Source: an uncultured SAR86 cluster bacterium
GTDB taxonomy: Bacteria > Pseudomonadota > Gammaproteobacteria > Magnimaribacterales > AG-339-G14
Direction: 5' to 3'
Length of the DNA stretch: 64,000 nucleotides
Assembly (NCBI GenBank): GCA_902578495.1
Contig: CACHCY010000002.1
Span: 130,320 to 194,319, forward strand
Below the pieces are notes generated by a model. It saw nothing but the letters and a program-made list of their open reading frames with translations. It did not search any database and was not told the DNA's origin. The translations under genes and the position numbers were made by a program. Of the stretch, positions 43,953 to 53,299 are shown piece after piece; positions within the stretch are counted from its first letter, which is position 1; each line of letters opens with the position of its first letter.

Positions 43953-45045
43953 TTTTCTCCAAGAACGTCTCTACTGCACTATCGTATGTTTCGCTAGGCA
44001 TTAAAAAAGCATCGTGACCATGCGGAGAATCTATTTCTAAAAAGGAGACGTCTTTTTCAGCCTCAATAAAAGCATCGGCTAACTCTCTGGATCTTTCCGG
44101 TGAAAATCGCCAGTCGGATGAAAATGCGATAAGAAGAGTTTTCGCAGTAACCGATTTAAGAGTTTTAGCTAAATCTCCCTCATGAGACTCAGCAGGATCA
44201 AAATAGTCTAAAACTTTGGTCATAAGCAGGTAAGTATGCGCATCAAATCTATTAGAAAAACTCTCGCCTTGGTACCTTAAATAGCTTTCTACTTCAAACT
44301 CGACATCGTAGGAGAAATTCACTTCGCCTTTTTTCATATCTCGCCCAAATTTCTCTCGCATTGCATCATCTGATAGGTAAGTAATGTGACCAAGCATTCT
44401 CGCTAGCCCCAAACCCGTCTTCGGAAGCTTATCCTCAGAGTTATAGTTGGGATCAGCCAAGATGGCTTGCCTAGCTATTTCGTTAAAAGCAATGTTTTGA
44501 GCGCTCAGCTTAGCTGCTGCGGCTATTACCACAATTTTTTTAACAAGGTCGGGGTAATCTATGGACCATTGTAAAGCTTGCATACCACCTAGACTGCCGC
44601 CAACAACAGCATACCAATAGGGCAGTCCGAGATGAGTACGCAAGAAATCTTGGCTTTTGACCCAGTCTCCAACTGTCACCATAGGAAAAGAGGAGCCGTA
44701 AGCTGTATTGTTTTCTGGATTAATGGAATTTGGGCCTGTGCTACCGTGGCAGCCGCCTAAATTGTTGGAACCAACAATGAAATATTTGTTTGTATCAAAC
44801 GCTTTGTTTGGACCGACCATATCATCCCACCAGCCTTTCTTATCGTCTTCACTCAATCCTGCTACGTGATGATTGCCGCTGAGGGCATGACAAATGAGAA
44901 TAGCGTTATCTTTAGCTTCATTTAATTCTCCATAAGTTTGATAAACCATTTCAAATCCTTGAAGGGTTTTACCTGATTTCAAAGAAAAAGAATCTTTATG
45001 AATAAAACTCTTTGTTTCTACCCGACCTAGTGAATCGTTTGACAT
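43945..45045 (-). CDS. metX: Homoserine O-acyltransferase MetX
   Basis: This 366-residue alpha/beta-fold enzyme acylates homoserine in methionine synthesis. The N-terminal YQTYGELNEAKDNAILICHALSG (YGELNEAKDNAILICHALSG) and the nucleophile elbow VVGGSLGGMQALQW are characteristic. The catalytic acid lies in the FSSDWRFSP region and the histidine in DSPHGHDAFL. Whether acetyl-CoA or succinyl-CoA is used cannot be read with certainty; the MetX fold with MetW alongside occurs with both. Its ATG overlaps the yggT stop (TAATG). Confidence 0.95.
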   Translation of the reverse strand: MSNDSLGRVETKSFIHKDSFSLKSGKTLQGFEMVYQTYGELNEAKDNAILICHALSGNHHVAGLSEDDKKGWWDDMVGPNKAFDTNKYFIVGSNNLGGCHGSTGPNSINPENNTAYGSSFPMVTVGDWVKSQDFLRTHLGLPYWYAVVGGSLGGMQALQWSIDYPDLVKKIVVIAAAAKLSAQNIAFNEIARQAILADPNYNSEDKLPKTGLGLARMLGHITYLSDDAMREKFGRDMKKGEVNFSYDVEFEVESYLRYQGESFSNRFDAHTYLLMTKVLDYFDPAESHEGDLAKTLKSVTAKTLLIAFSSDWRFSPERSRELADAFIEAEKDVSFLEIDSPHGHDAFLMPSETYDSAVETFLEKNE

Positions 45046-45596
45046 TATATGAACCGAGGTAATTCTAAGTTTGCGCCTAGAGTTAGAAGAATTCTATCGA
45101 TCTGTATTAAGAGAAAAAATACAATAATCGGTGAAAAGTCTATCCCCGAGAATGAAGTAAATCTCTGAAAAGGTAACAGCAAAGGTTGCGTAAGACCATG
45201 ACATATATTCAGAAAGGAATTATTTGACATGGGCGCTAACCAACTGGCAAATATTGAGATAAACAAACTATATCTAATTATTTGCGAGGCCATGTATAAA
45301 GAGCCAATAGCCGCCCACGATAAAGCATCTATCGTATCGAAGATCTGGTCGGCACTAAAAATCAAATTAAACAGACCGAATTTTGCCAAAATTACCAATG
45401 CCAATGCAGACAAATCTATTCCAAACAAAATAGGTAAAACAAATCGAAAAGGTTTAAGGAAAGGTTCTAAATACTTAAAGGAATTTGAAACGATCGGATT
45501 ATTAAAACTTAATTGAAACAATCTAAAGAGTAGATACAGCAAAAAAATTGCCGAAAAGAAATTTACCAAAGCTATGAGAAAAAAGTTATTCGCCAT
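45045..45596 (-). CDS. YggT family membrane protein
   Basis: The 183-residue inner-membrane protein has two YggT units, each with paired hydrophobic helices. The first begins near FLLYLLFRLFQL and the second contains FASWLAPMSNN and the conserved PLLLPFQRF segment. Its role is not firmly known; related proteins affect osmotic tolerance or organisation of membrane machinery. It sits in the conserved proC-yggT-metX order, one base from the proC stop. Confidence 0.87.
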   Translation of the reverse strand: MANNFFLIALVNFFSAIFLLYLLFRLFQLSFNNPIVSNSFKYLEPFLKPFRFVLPILFGIDLSALALVILAKFGLFNLIFSADQIFDTIDALSWAAIGSLYMASQIIRYSLFISIFASWLAPMSNNSFLNICHGLTQPLLLPFQRFTSFSGIDFSPIIVFFLLIQIDRILLTLGANLELPRFI

Positions 45597-45597
45597 T

Positions 45598-46368
45598 TTA
45601 ATCGTTTAGTTTTTTTGATCTTTTAATTGCATTATTGATTGCTTGTGAAATGATCTCATTAATTCCAGCAGACTTCATTGTATTTAAAGCTTCTTCTGTG
45701 ACTCCTTTTTTTGAAGCAACTTTATTTTGAACTTCAGCAAATCCAGCTGACTCATTCTCTTGAAGCAATTCTCCGGTAGTGAACATAACTGATGCTAGGT
45801 CTTTATCGGACATGGATAAACCGCTATCCGCAGCAAGCTTGCTCATTGTTTCTGCTACAAGAGCAAAATAAGCTGGCCCAGCACCGTAAATAGCTGTGAA
45901 TGCATCAATGTCTTTCTCTTCCAATACATAAGTGCTTCCTAACTCAGAAATGATCACTTCGGTTTGATCAACCAATGCTTTATCTCCCATTTCCGCTATA
46001 GCGATAGGCCCGTTTTTAAAACCAATTCCAAGTGATGGCATGGTTCTCACGATATTTTTATAACCGCCTGCTAGATCGACGAGCTTACTTCTTGTGATGC
46101 CAGCAACAAAAGAAATTACGAGTTGGTTCTCTAATTGTGAGGCAATGCTAGAAAGAACCTCTGCCGTTACGTTTGGCTTTACGGTTATAAAAATAACATC
46201 ACATTTTTTTGCTAAATCGATAGTTTCTAACTTTTCTGCTGCTAGGTTTTCAGCAGCTTGATTAATCGAAAGGTTTGAATAAAAAATATTATAAGAACCG
46301 GACAAAGTTTTAATTGCCTGTAAAGCTAAGTTTCCGCATCCTATAAACCCTATGTTTTGTTTATTCAT
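45598..46368 (-). CDS. proC: Pyrroline-5-carboxylate reductase
   Basis: The 256-residue enzyme performs the last step of proline synthesis with NAD(P)H. The Rossmann motif IGFIGCGNLALQAI, the TVKPN segment, VRTMPSLGIGF and GAGPAYFALVAETM are present. The C-terminal motif that is usually SPGGTT is here SKKGVTEEALNTM, a departure from the usual glycine-rich form though the Thr-Glu-x-Ala-Leu helix is kept. It overlaps yggS by 4 bases (ATGA). Confidence 0.92.
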   Translation of the reverse strand: MNKQNIGFIGCGNLALQAIKTLSGSYNIFYSNLSINQAAENLAAEKLETIDLAKKCDVIFITVKPNVTAEVLSSIASQLENQLVISFVAGITRSKLVDLAGGYKNIVRTMPSLGIGFKNGPIAIAEMGDKALVDQTEVIISELGSTYVLEEKDIDAFTAIYGAGPAYFALVAETMSKLAADSGLSMSDKDLASVMFTTGELLQENESAGFAEVQNKVASKKGVTEEALNTMKSAGINEIISQAINNAIKRSKKLND

Positions 46369-47030
46369 CGTTTACCAAATATTGATTCCCCAACTCTAAC
46401 CATGGTTGATCCGTGCTTAATGCCCAACTCAAAGTCTTGTGAGGTTCCCAATGAAAGTTCATTGGCAGAAGGATAATAATTTTTGAGTTGATCGCTAAGC
46501 ATATTCATTTTCTCATATTCTTTTTCATTAATCTTTCCATCTGTTGGAGGCGAAGGAAGCGCCATCAAACCTTTAAGTTCCAAGCATTTCGATTCAATAA
46601 CAATCTCCGCCAGAGGCATCAGATCGCTTTCAGTTATGCCTGACTTGCTCTTTTCTTCACTGACATTAACTTGGATTAAAACTTTAAGATTTTGACCGGC
46701 AGCATCTAGTGCATTAACTATCTTTGCTCTATCAATGGTATGCACCCAAGAAAAATATTGAGCTATTTGCAAACTTTTTTTTGATTGAATGTTGCCAATA
46801 AAATGCCAATCTATTTCTTTTGAATTTATGGATGAAATCTTTTCAACCGATTCTTGCAGATAATTTTCGCCAAAGTTGGTCAACCCACAATGATGAGCTG
46901 CAGCGATTAAATCAGTGCTTTTCTTTTTTGAAACCGCAATTAACTTTATCTCTTCTAAAGATCTTCCGGCTTTAGCTGCAGCAGATTTTATTTTGTCGTT
47001 AATTTTTGTAATATTATCTGAAATATCCAT
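46365..47030 (-). CDS. yggS: YggS/PLPBP family PLP homeostasis protein
   Basis: The 221-residue single-domain alanine-racemase-like barrel binds pyridoxal phosphate at the lysine of LIAVSKKKS. The family signatures FGENYLQE, WHFIGNIQSKK and the C-terminal LSLGTSQDFELGIKHGSTMVRVG (LGTSQDFELGIKHGSTMVR) are clear. It maintains free PLP balance rather than acting as an enzyme. Its ATG overlaps the argS stop by one base. Confidence 0.95.
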   Translation of the reverse strand: MDISDNITKINDKIKSAAAKAGRSLEEIKLIAVSKKKSTDLIAAAHHCGLTNFGENYLQESVEKISSINSKEIDWHFIGNIQSKKSLQIAQYFSWVHTIDRAKIVNALDAAGQNLKVLIQVNVSEEKSKSGITESDLMPLAEIVIESKCLELKGLMALPSPPTDGKINEKEYEKMNMLSDQLKNYYPSANELSLGTSQDFELGIKHGSTMVRVGESIFGKR

Positions 47031-48742
47031 TACATTTTTTCAGGAGCAACTATCCCTAAAATACCTAATCCATCATTAATCACTGCTTTTGTTGCCAAAG
47101 AAACAGCAATCCTTGCATTTCTTGAATTATCATCTTTATCCAAGATTGGGTGAGAGTTGTAAAACGAATGAAAGATAGCCGCTAAGTCTCTAAGGTAAAA
47201 ACATAAGGAATGGATTTCTCTTTTATCAAAACATCGCTCAAGAGTTTGTTGGTAGCTGTTAATTTGTGAAACAAGCTCATTCTCTTTATCAGAAGATAAA
47301 GACGATAGGGCACTAGAACCTTCTGAATTGGAATAATTAAAACCCCTTTCTGGCAACTCTTTCATCAAGCTGCAGATTCGAGCATGAGCATATTGAATGT
47401 AGTAAACAGGATTATCTTTATTTTTCTTTTTAGCAAGCTCAATATCGAACTCAAGCGTTTGATCTGACCTTCTTTCTAAAAAGAAATACCTTACAGCATC
47501 TACACCCACCTCATCGACAAGTTTCTTTAAGGTCACAAACTCTCCTGATCTTGTAGACATGGCAACTTTATTTTTTCCTCTTATTAAAGAAACAAATTGT
47601 ATAAAAATTGTTTTGAGTTTCTTGCTGTCGTAGCCGAGACCCTTTAATGATGCATTTATTCTGGGTAGATAACCATGATGGTCTGAACCCCATAGATTTA
47701 TCATTTCATCAAACTTTCTATCAAATTTATTTTTATGGTAGACCAGATCAGAAGCAAAATATGTTGGTGCTTCATTCTCTCTAATTAGAACCCTATCTTT
47801 TTCATCGCCAAAATCCGTTGATTTATACCAAATAGCACCGTCTTTATCGTAACTAAGATCTTTTTTACTGAGATAATTTAGAGTTTTATTAAATTCTGAT
47901 TTTTTAGAGTCTTTAAAAAGACTAGATTCAAAAAAGAAATCATCATGGAATGTATTAAATTCTTTTAGGTCGGTTTTTATGCCATCCAAAATTTTTGTGA
48001 GTGCAAATACTCCTAACTCTTCAAAATCAGATAACTCTTTTTTTGCCAAAATAAGCCAGTCATCAAAATTTGTTGGTAGTTTTTTTGGAAGAGTGAATTC
48101 GTATTTATTTTGTTTATTTTTTTTCAAATCACTTGCGAGGGTTTTCAAATAATCCCCCTGGTAACACTCTTTGGGTAATTTAATCTTTTCACCGCCAAGC
48201 GATAGATAATTCAGCAAAAGACTAAGACCGAGAGTCTCTATCTGCAATCCTTGATCGTTCACGTAATATTCTTGTGTTACTTCACATCCTGCTTTAGATA
48301 AAAGATTTGCTAAGGCAGAACCCAATGCAGCTCCTCTTCCGTGTCCAATATGAATGGGCCCGGTTGGATTGCTAGAAACGTATTCAATTAATATATTCTG
48401 TTTAGTTTTACCTTTAATTAAGAAGGGCTCCTCTTGCTCTAAACATTCTTGAATGAAAATATATTTTTGTTCAGAGGTTAAATAAAAATTTAAGAATCCT
48501 GCTCCTGCAATCTCAATTTTAGTTATCCAGTCATTTTTTGTGAGGTTCCTAATTAATTTTTCAGCAATTTGTCTCGGATTATCTTCAGAATTAGCAGCAA
48601 GTTTCATACAAATATTTGAAGTCCAATCTCCAAACTCAAGATTTTTGGGTTCAAAAACCTCAATTTGGGACGCCTTAGTGACTCCTTTGAGATTTGATGA
48701 CTTAATTTCTTCAAAAAGAAGGTTTTGAATATCTTCTTTCAA
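47030..48742 (-). CDS. argS: Arginyl-tRNA synthetase
   Basis: The 570-residue class I synthetase has the HIGH motif in NPTGPIHIGHGRGAALGS and the KMSK-equivalent VAMSTRSGEFVTL. The N-terminal additional domain and the C-terminal anticodon-binding helical region (CFYLRDLAAIFHSFYN) are complete. The start is TTG overlapping the efp stop as TTGA, implying coupled translation from efp. It leads the yggS-proC-yggT-metX-metW-rdgB run. Confidence 0.96.
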   Translation of the reverse strand: MKEDIQNLLFEEIKSSNLKGVTKASQIEVFEPKNLEFGDWTSNICMKLAANSEDNPRQIAEKLIRNLTKNDWITKIEIAGAGFLNFYLTSEQKYIFIQECLEQEEPFLIKGKTKQNILIEYVSSNPTGPIHIGHGRGAALGSALANLLSKAGCEVTQEYYVNDQGLQIETLGLSLLLNYLSLGGEKIKLPKECYQGDYLKTLASDLKKNKQNKYEFTLPKKLPTNFDDWLILAKKELSDFEELGVFALTKILDGIKTDLKEFNTFHDDFFFESSLFKDSKKSEFNKTLNYLSKKDLSYDKDGAIWYKSTDFGDEKDRVLIRENEAPTYFASDLVYHKNKFDRKFDEMINLWGSDHHGYLPRINASLKGLGYDSKKLKTIFIQFVSLIRGKNKVAMSTRSGEFVTLKKLVDEVGVDAVRYFFLERRSDQTLEFDIELAKKKNKDNPVYYIQYAHARICSLMKELPERGFNYSNSEGSSALSSLSSDKENELVSQINSYQQTLERCFDKREIHSLCFYLRDLAAIFHSFYNSHPILDKDDNSRNARIAVSLATKAVINDGLGILGIVAPEKM

Positions 48743-49308
48743 TCTTTCGCTCTGCTTTGATATTCGCCAGTTCTGGTATCAATTTTAAGGATATCTCCAA
48801 TCTCAATAAATAACGGGACTTTTACTTCAACACCATTTTTAAGGATGGCCGGTTTCGTTGCTCCTGTAGCAGTATCTCCTTTAAATCCAGGCTCAGTTTC
48901 AGTTACTTCCATTTCAACAAACGTATCGAGCTCAACAGATAGAGGTGAACCTTCAAATAATAAGACTTCATAAGACTCACCTTCTTCCATCCATTGAATT
49001 GAGTCGCCGAGATCACCTTTAGAGAAAGTTTCTTGATCGAAACTATTATTATTCATCATTACAACTTCTTCGCCGCTTTCGTACAAAAATTGCATGGGTA
49101 TATTCTCAAGATCTGCCTTTTCAAGCGACTCCCCGGTTTTGTAAGTTTTTTCCCATACTCTATTGGATTTTAAATTTTTGAATTTCACACGCATTACTGC
49201 TTGCCCTTTACCGGGTTTATGGAATTCATGTTCAAGAATCTCGCAAGGATCCCCTTCAACAATAAGTTTTAATCCATTTTTGAATTCATTTGTACTGATC
49301 AAAGCCAT
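48739..49308 (-). CDS. efp: Translation elongation factor P
   Basis: This 189-residue factor rescues ribosomes at proline stretches. The N-terminal loop EHEFHKPGKGQAVMRVK carries K34, the position beta-lysylated in E. coli by EpmA/EpmB. Domains II and III end with the conserved KIDTRTGEYQSR. It is the first gene of the minus-strand operon and diverges from the TonB module across 191 bases. Confidence 0.97.
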   Translation of the reverse strand: MALISTNEFKNGLKLIVEGDPCEILEHEFHKPGKGQAVMRVKFKNLKSNRVWEKTYKTGESLEKADLENIPMQFLYESGEEVVMMNNNSFDQETFSKGDLGDSIQWMEEGESYEVLLFEGSPLSVELDTFVEMEVTETEPGFKGDTATGATKPAILKNGVEVKVPLFIEIGDILKIDTRTGEYQSRAKD

Positions 49309-49447
49309 AGTGAATTTTACATTAGAGTGACAAATAATTTCATAGATAGATGTTGATTTTTTATTTGAATTCCAATAAAAGAAAAACTAATAAGTTTGTT
49401 GCTTTGATAAGTTATTCTTACTAAAGTAGATAACGAAAAAAATCCGC

Positions 49448-49479
49448 CCAGCAAAAATTTAATTATTAATTTTTGTTGG
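49448..49479 (+). promoter_or_regulatory. Hairpin in the leader of the TonB operon
   Basis: CCAGCAAAAATT (49448-49459) pairs with AATTTTTGTTGG (49468-49479) as a 12-bp stem with one G-U pair and an 8-base loop. A pyrimidine-rich CTTTCTTTT follows, then the AGGGAG ribosome binding site (49489-49494) of the DUF3450 gene. It could act as an attenuator or leader element of this operon. The rest of the 191-base gap (49309-49499) is AT-rich with no recognisable Fur box. Confidence 0.45.
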
Positions 49480-49499
49480 CTTTCTTTTAGGGAGATGAA

Positions 49500-50273
49500 A
49501 TGTTTAGTAAAACAGTTAAAAAATTAAAAATTACTGTCTTTATTATTATGTTTTCTTTTTCAGGAGCACTTTTTGCTCAGCTTCAACCTGTTCTGCAAGT
49601 TAATGATGAAAGAACGGAAAGAGCTTCAACTTCTCAAACTGCTATCGATGGTTTTCAAGATAAAACCGATAAGTTATCCGCTGAATACAAAATAGTCAGC
49701 AAGCAAATTGAGGGGTTAAAGGTTTACAACGCACAAAAAAGAAAACAAATAAAAAGACAAGTCGAAAGAATGGAAGAAATCGAAACGACCATGAAAGATG
49801 CATCGGTTCTTCAAAGACAAATTCCACCTTTATCAAGAAGAATGTATGAGGGGCTCAAAAGTTTCATTTCATTAGACTTACCATTCAGACTTGGCGAAAG
49901 AGAAGAAAGATTATCATTTATTCAGAAAGCTTTAGATAACCCAACCGTTTCTCCCGCGGAACAATTAAGACAGGTTCTTGAAGGTTATACAGTTGAATCT
50001 GAATATGGAATGAAAATGGATACCTACAAAGACACAATCACTATTGATGGCCAGGATCGAGAAGTTAATATTCTTAGAGTTGGCAGATTAGTTTTAGCCT
50101 ATCAAACTTCTGATCTTGATCAGACCGGGGTATGGAATAAAGAGACAAATACTTGGGAAGAATTACCATCTAGATATAGAAATCCTGTAAAAAACGGTAT
50201 TCGTATAGCTCAAAAACTTCAAACAGTTAACATCCTAGAGATGCCAATTCAAGCAGCTGAGGTGGTCCAATGA
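49500..50273 (+). CDS. DUF3450 periplasmic protein of the TonB module
   Basis: The 257-residue protein has a signal peptide (VFIIMFSFSGALFA-QLQ) followed by a long coiled coil (about residues 45-95) and a globular part with LPFRLGEREERL and LEGYTVESEYG, typical of DUF3450. This family is regularly encoded first in TtpC-type TonB operons, which fits here. It probably works in the periplasm with the TtpC-like protein, whose gene overlaps it by 4 bases. Confidence 0.88.
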   Translation: MFSKTVKKLKITVFIIMFSFSGALFAQLQPVLQVNDERTERASTSQTAIDGFQDKTDKLSAEYKIVSKQIEGLKVYNAQKRKQIKRQVERMEEIETTMKDASVLQRQIPPLSRRMYEGLKSFISLDLPFRLGEREERLSFIQKALDNPTVSPAEQLRQVLEGYTVESEYGMKMDTYKDTITIDGQDREVNILRVGRLVLAYQTSDLDQTGVWNKETNTWEELPSRYRNPVKNGIRIAQKLQTVNILEMPIQAAEVVQ

Positions 50274-51646
50274 AAAAACTATTGTTGATATTTATCATTG
50301 GGTTATTTTTAAACCCACTTTTTTCTCAAGAAGAGGAAAAACCAGAATCTGCAGCGGCTAGTCTTGATGAGTTATTGGAACTCGTAAAACAAGGTAGGTT
50401 TGCTGAATCAGAAGAAGCATCAGAAAGAGAAGACAGATTCAGAACTGAAAGAAATAGACAGCAAAAACTTTTAACGGATGCTAAAGCTGAGAGAGCTCGT
50501 TTAGAGAGAATAGCTGAAGAATTAGAAGCTCAGTTTGAAGCCAATGATGCAAAGCTTGTGGTGCTTGAAGAACAACTTAAAGAAAGGCTTGGTTCTCTCT
50601 ATGAAATGTTTGGGCATCTACAAAGTACTGCAAGTGACTCTTTAGCAAGGTTCGAAGAATCAATCACAGCAGCTCAATTTGGTAAAGACAGAGAAATATT
50701 CCTATCTAATTTAGCTAAAAAAATGAGCGAAGGTGTTTCTTTGGCATCAATTCCAGAATTAGAAAGACTTTGGTTTGAGTTATTAAGAGAACTACAAGCA
50801 TCCGGATCGGTAGAAAAATTTAACGCAACAGTTGTTGATAATAACGGTAATGCAACTGAAGAGGATGTTGTGAGGGTTGGAACTTTTAACGCCGTTACTG
50901 AGGGAAGTTACTTAAGTTACTTAAAAACTAGAGGAGCTTATGAGGTTCTTCCAAGACAACCTGCAAGATATACCGGAGGAACATATGACCTATTCGATGA
51001 GAGTTCTGGATTTGTGCAATTTGGAGTTGATCCGACAGGACCTCAAGGTGGTACCTTACTTTCTAATCTAATAACACTTCCAACATTTAGTGAAAAAATT
51101 GCTCAAGGAAGATTTGTTGGTTACTTGATTCTAGTCTTGTTAGCCATATCTGCAGCAGTATTCATATGGCGTTTTTACATCTTATACGGGGTAAGAAGGG
51201 GAGTGAACGCCGAGGCTTCAGGCAAAGGCTCTGGAAACAATGCACTATCAAGAGTCATGAAAGTAGCTGAAGAAGCAAAAGATGCCGATACGGAGACTCT
51301 CGAGCTCAAGATGGCTGAACAAATTCTTGCAGAAAGACCGGCTATAGAAGCTTACATATGGGTGGTTAAATTAATCGCTGCAGTTGCTCCGCTTCTTGGA
51401 TTATTTGGAACGATAATCGGTATGATTAATACATTCCAAGCAATTACCTTGTTTGGAACAGGTGATCCAAAAACTATGGCTAGTGGTATTTCAGAAGCGC
51501 TTGTCACAACCTGGTTAGGATTGATGTGTGCTATACCATCTGTCTTCATGGCAGCTATCCTTGCTAATTATTCAAAAGGTATTTTGTCTATCATCGAAGA
51601 GCAAAGTACTGGAATGGTGGCTGCAAGATCTGAAGGAAAAGCCTAG
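50270..51646 (+). CDS. TtpC-like MotA/TolQ/ExbB proton channel family protein
   Basis: The 458-residue protein has a signal sequence (LLLIFIIGLFLNPLFS), a charged periplasmic coiled-coil region (about 50-115), and a transmembrane helix (FVGYLILVLLAISAAVFIW). The C-terminal MotA/ExbB domain contains VAPLLGLFGTIIGMINTFQ and TTWLGLMCAIPSVF. This long form with a periplasmic extension matches TtpC, the extra subunit of Vibrio TonB2 systems that is needed for energy transfer. A separate short ExbB gene follows. Confidence 0.9.
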   Translation: MKKLLLIFIIGLFLNPLFSQEEEKPESAAASLDELLELVKQGRFAESEEASEREDRFRTERNRQQKLLTDAKAERARLERIAEELEAQFEANDAKLVVLEEQLKERLGSLYEMFGHLQSTASDSLARFEESITAAQFGKDREIFLSNLAKKMSEGVSLASIPELERLWFELLRELQASGSVEKFNATVVDNNGNATEEDVVRVGTFNAVTEGSYLSYLKTRGAYEVLPRQPARYTGGTYDLFDESSGFVQFGVDPTGPQGGTLLSNLITLPTFSEKIAQGRFVGYLILVLLAISAAVFIWRFYILYGVRRGVNAEASGKGSGNNALSRVMKVAEEAKDADTETLELKMAEQILAERPAIEAYIWVVKLIAAVAPLLGLFGTIIGMINTFQAITLFGTGDPKTMASGISEALVTTWLGLMCAIPSVFMAAILANYSKGILSIIEEQSTGMVAARSEGKA

Positions 51647-51655
51647 CGTTTAGAT

Positions 51656-52216
51656 ATGAGTTGGTTCTACGATCTTCAAGACCTTCTTTTCGAGTTTCTT
51701 GAAAAAGGGGGTCCTGTAGTTCTTCTTATAGGAGTCCTCATTATGGTTATGTGGATCCTTATTTTTGAGAGATTATGGTTTTTTAGATTCTCAAAACCAC
51801 AACTTATTCAAGATGCACGAGATCAGTGGGATCAAGTAAGATCTGAAAATGGCGGTCCAGGAAGAAAATCTTGGGAAGGTCATATGATAAGAAGTATGCT
51901 TATTTCTCAGGCTAGCTCATCAATCAATACAAATATAGATCTGATAAAAGTATGCACAGCCGTTGCTCCTTTATTTGGATTATTTGGAACAATCACCGGA
52001 ATGATGGAAGTATTTCATATTCTTGCTGTCACAGGCGGTGGAGATGCTAAGGCTATGGCAGGTGGAGTAGCTAGGTCTACCATACCAGCAATGGCAGGTT
52101 TATTTGCCTCCATCCCAGCATTGTTAGCTTTGAGATCTATCGATCAAGCAGCTAAAAAGAACGTAGAGATTCTTACAGAAAGATTAACTTATGATAAAAA
52201 ATTTGATGTAATTTAA
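51656..52216 (+). CDS. exbB: ExbB-type proton channel protein
   Basis: The 186-residue inner-membrane protein has three hydrophobic helices. The MotA/TolQ/ExbB signature is VCTAVAPLFGLFGTITGMMEVF, followed by GVARSTIPAMAGLFASIPALLA. It forms the pentameric stator channel with ExbD and uses the proton gradient to drive TonB. The gene follows the TtpC-like gene by 9 bases and precedes exbD by 12. Confidence 0.93.
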   Translation: MSWFYDLQDLLFEFLEKGGPVVLLIGVLIMVMWILIFERLWFFRFSKPQLIQDARDQWDQVRSENGGPGRKSWEGHMIRSMLISQASSSINTNIDLIKVCTAVAPLFGLFGTITGMMEVFHILAVTGGGDAKAMAGGVARSTIPAMAGLFASIPALLALRSIDQAAKKNVEILTERLTYDKKFDVI

Positions 52217-52228
52217 AGAGGATAAATA

Positions 52229-52639
52229 ATGAGAAGAGCACCTATCAGCCAAGCAGTAGCAGAAGAAGAAGAAATAAATATTACACCTATGTTGGATGTA
52301 GTATTCATTCTGCTAATTTTCTTTATTGTTACAGCAAACTTTATCAAAGAGCCTGGACTAGAAGTAAACAGACCAGACTCAGAAACAGCAGAGCCTACTG
52401 AAAATGCTGCAATTTTAATAGCTGTAGGTAACGCTGGTGAAATATATATGGATGGTAGGAGAATTGATAAGCGTCAGGTGAAAGCAAATGTCGTGAGACT
52501 ACTAGCAGAAAACCCTCAAGGATCAGTAGTAATTCAAGCTGATGAAAAAGCCACTGCAGATACAATTATGGCTGTAATGGATGGCGCTAGAGAGGCTGGC
52601 GTTTACAACATCTCTCTCGCATCGGAACCTCAATTTTAA
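52229..52639 (+). CDS. exbD: ExbD-type proton channel protein
   Basis: The 136-residue protein has one N-terminal membrane helix (MLDVVFILLIFFIVTANFI) whose aspartate, in NITPMLDVVF, is the conserved proton-carrying residue of ExbD/TolR. The periplasmic domain has the usual VVIQADEKATADTIMAVMDGAREAG pattern (VVIQADEKATADTIM). It has an AGAGGAT ribosome binding site and sits 2 bases from tonB. Confidence 0.94.
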   Translation: MRRAPISQAVAEEEEINITPMLDVVFILLIFFIVTANFIKEPGLEVNRPDSETAEPTENAAILIAVGNAGEIYMDGRRIDKRQVKANVVRLLAENPQGSVVIQADEKATADTIMAVMDGAREAGVYNISLASEPQF

Positions 52640-52641
52640 TT

Positions 52642-53298
52642 ATGGCATTCGGTCTGAATAAAAACGATTATCAAAAGTACGGCCTTATAGCCGCCGGTGG
52701 AACTTCTTTTGCAATTTTTTCCCTGCTATTTATGGCCGCCTTAATTGCTACTGGGGATGTTTCACTCGACGATATTAATACCAGAAAAATAGCTGATTTC
52801 CTCATGCCGGAAAGAGAACTTGAGCTGATGGATGATTCTATGGAAAGACCTGAAGAGCAAGAACCTCCACCAGACATGCTACCTCCTGATGTTGAGATGG
52901 AAACTATGGAAGATTTATCGGGAAATATAGCTCCAAAATTTAATTTTAAAGCCAGGAGGCAGGGAGTCTTTGCAGATGGAGCTTATGTTCCTATATTTCA
53001 AATCCCTCCTCAGTATCCAAGAAGAGCTGCTGAAAGAGGAATTGAAGGTTGCGTGGTCGTTGAATACACCGTTACGACTATGGGAACCGTGAGAGATCCA
53101 GAAGTTATAGCAGCCAATCCTTCTGGAATATTTAATAGTTCAGCAAAAAGAGCTGCATTAAAATATAAATATAAACCTATGATAAGAGATGGTGTGGCTG
53201 TGGAAGTTCCTGGAGTAAAACAAAGAATAACTTTTATTTTAGAGGGCGAGGGCAAGGGCCCTGATTACATTCCTCAAAATTGTTTAGAAATGTATTGA
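52642..53298 (+). CDS. tonB: TonB-family energy transducer
   Basis: The 218-residue protein has one N-terminal membrane helix (about residues 14-38), a short proline- and acid-containing linker (RPEEQEPPPDMLPPDVEME), and a C-terminal TonB domain from about residue 120. The domain contains PQYPRRAAERGIEGCVVVEYTV and ALKYKYKPMIRDG (YPRRAAERGIEGCVVVEYTV). The linker is far shorter than in E. coli TonB, typical of TonB2-type proteins that rely on TtpC. It couples the ExbBD motor to outer-membrane receptors. Confidence 0.93.
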   Translation: MAFGLNKNDYQKYGLIAAGGTSFAIFSLLFMAALIATGDVSLDDINTRKIADFLMPERELELMDDSMERPEEQEPPPDMLPPDVEMETMEDLSGNIAPKFNFKARRQGVFADGAYVPIFQIPPQYPRRAAERGIEGCVVVEYTVTTMGTVRDPEVIAANPSGIFNSSAKRAALKYKYKPMIRDGVAVEVPGVKQRITFILEGEGKGPDYIPQNCLEMY

Positions 53299-53299
53299 T

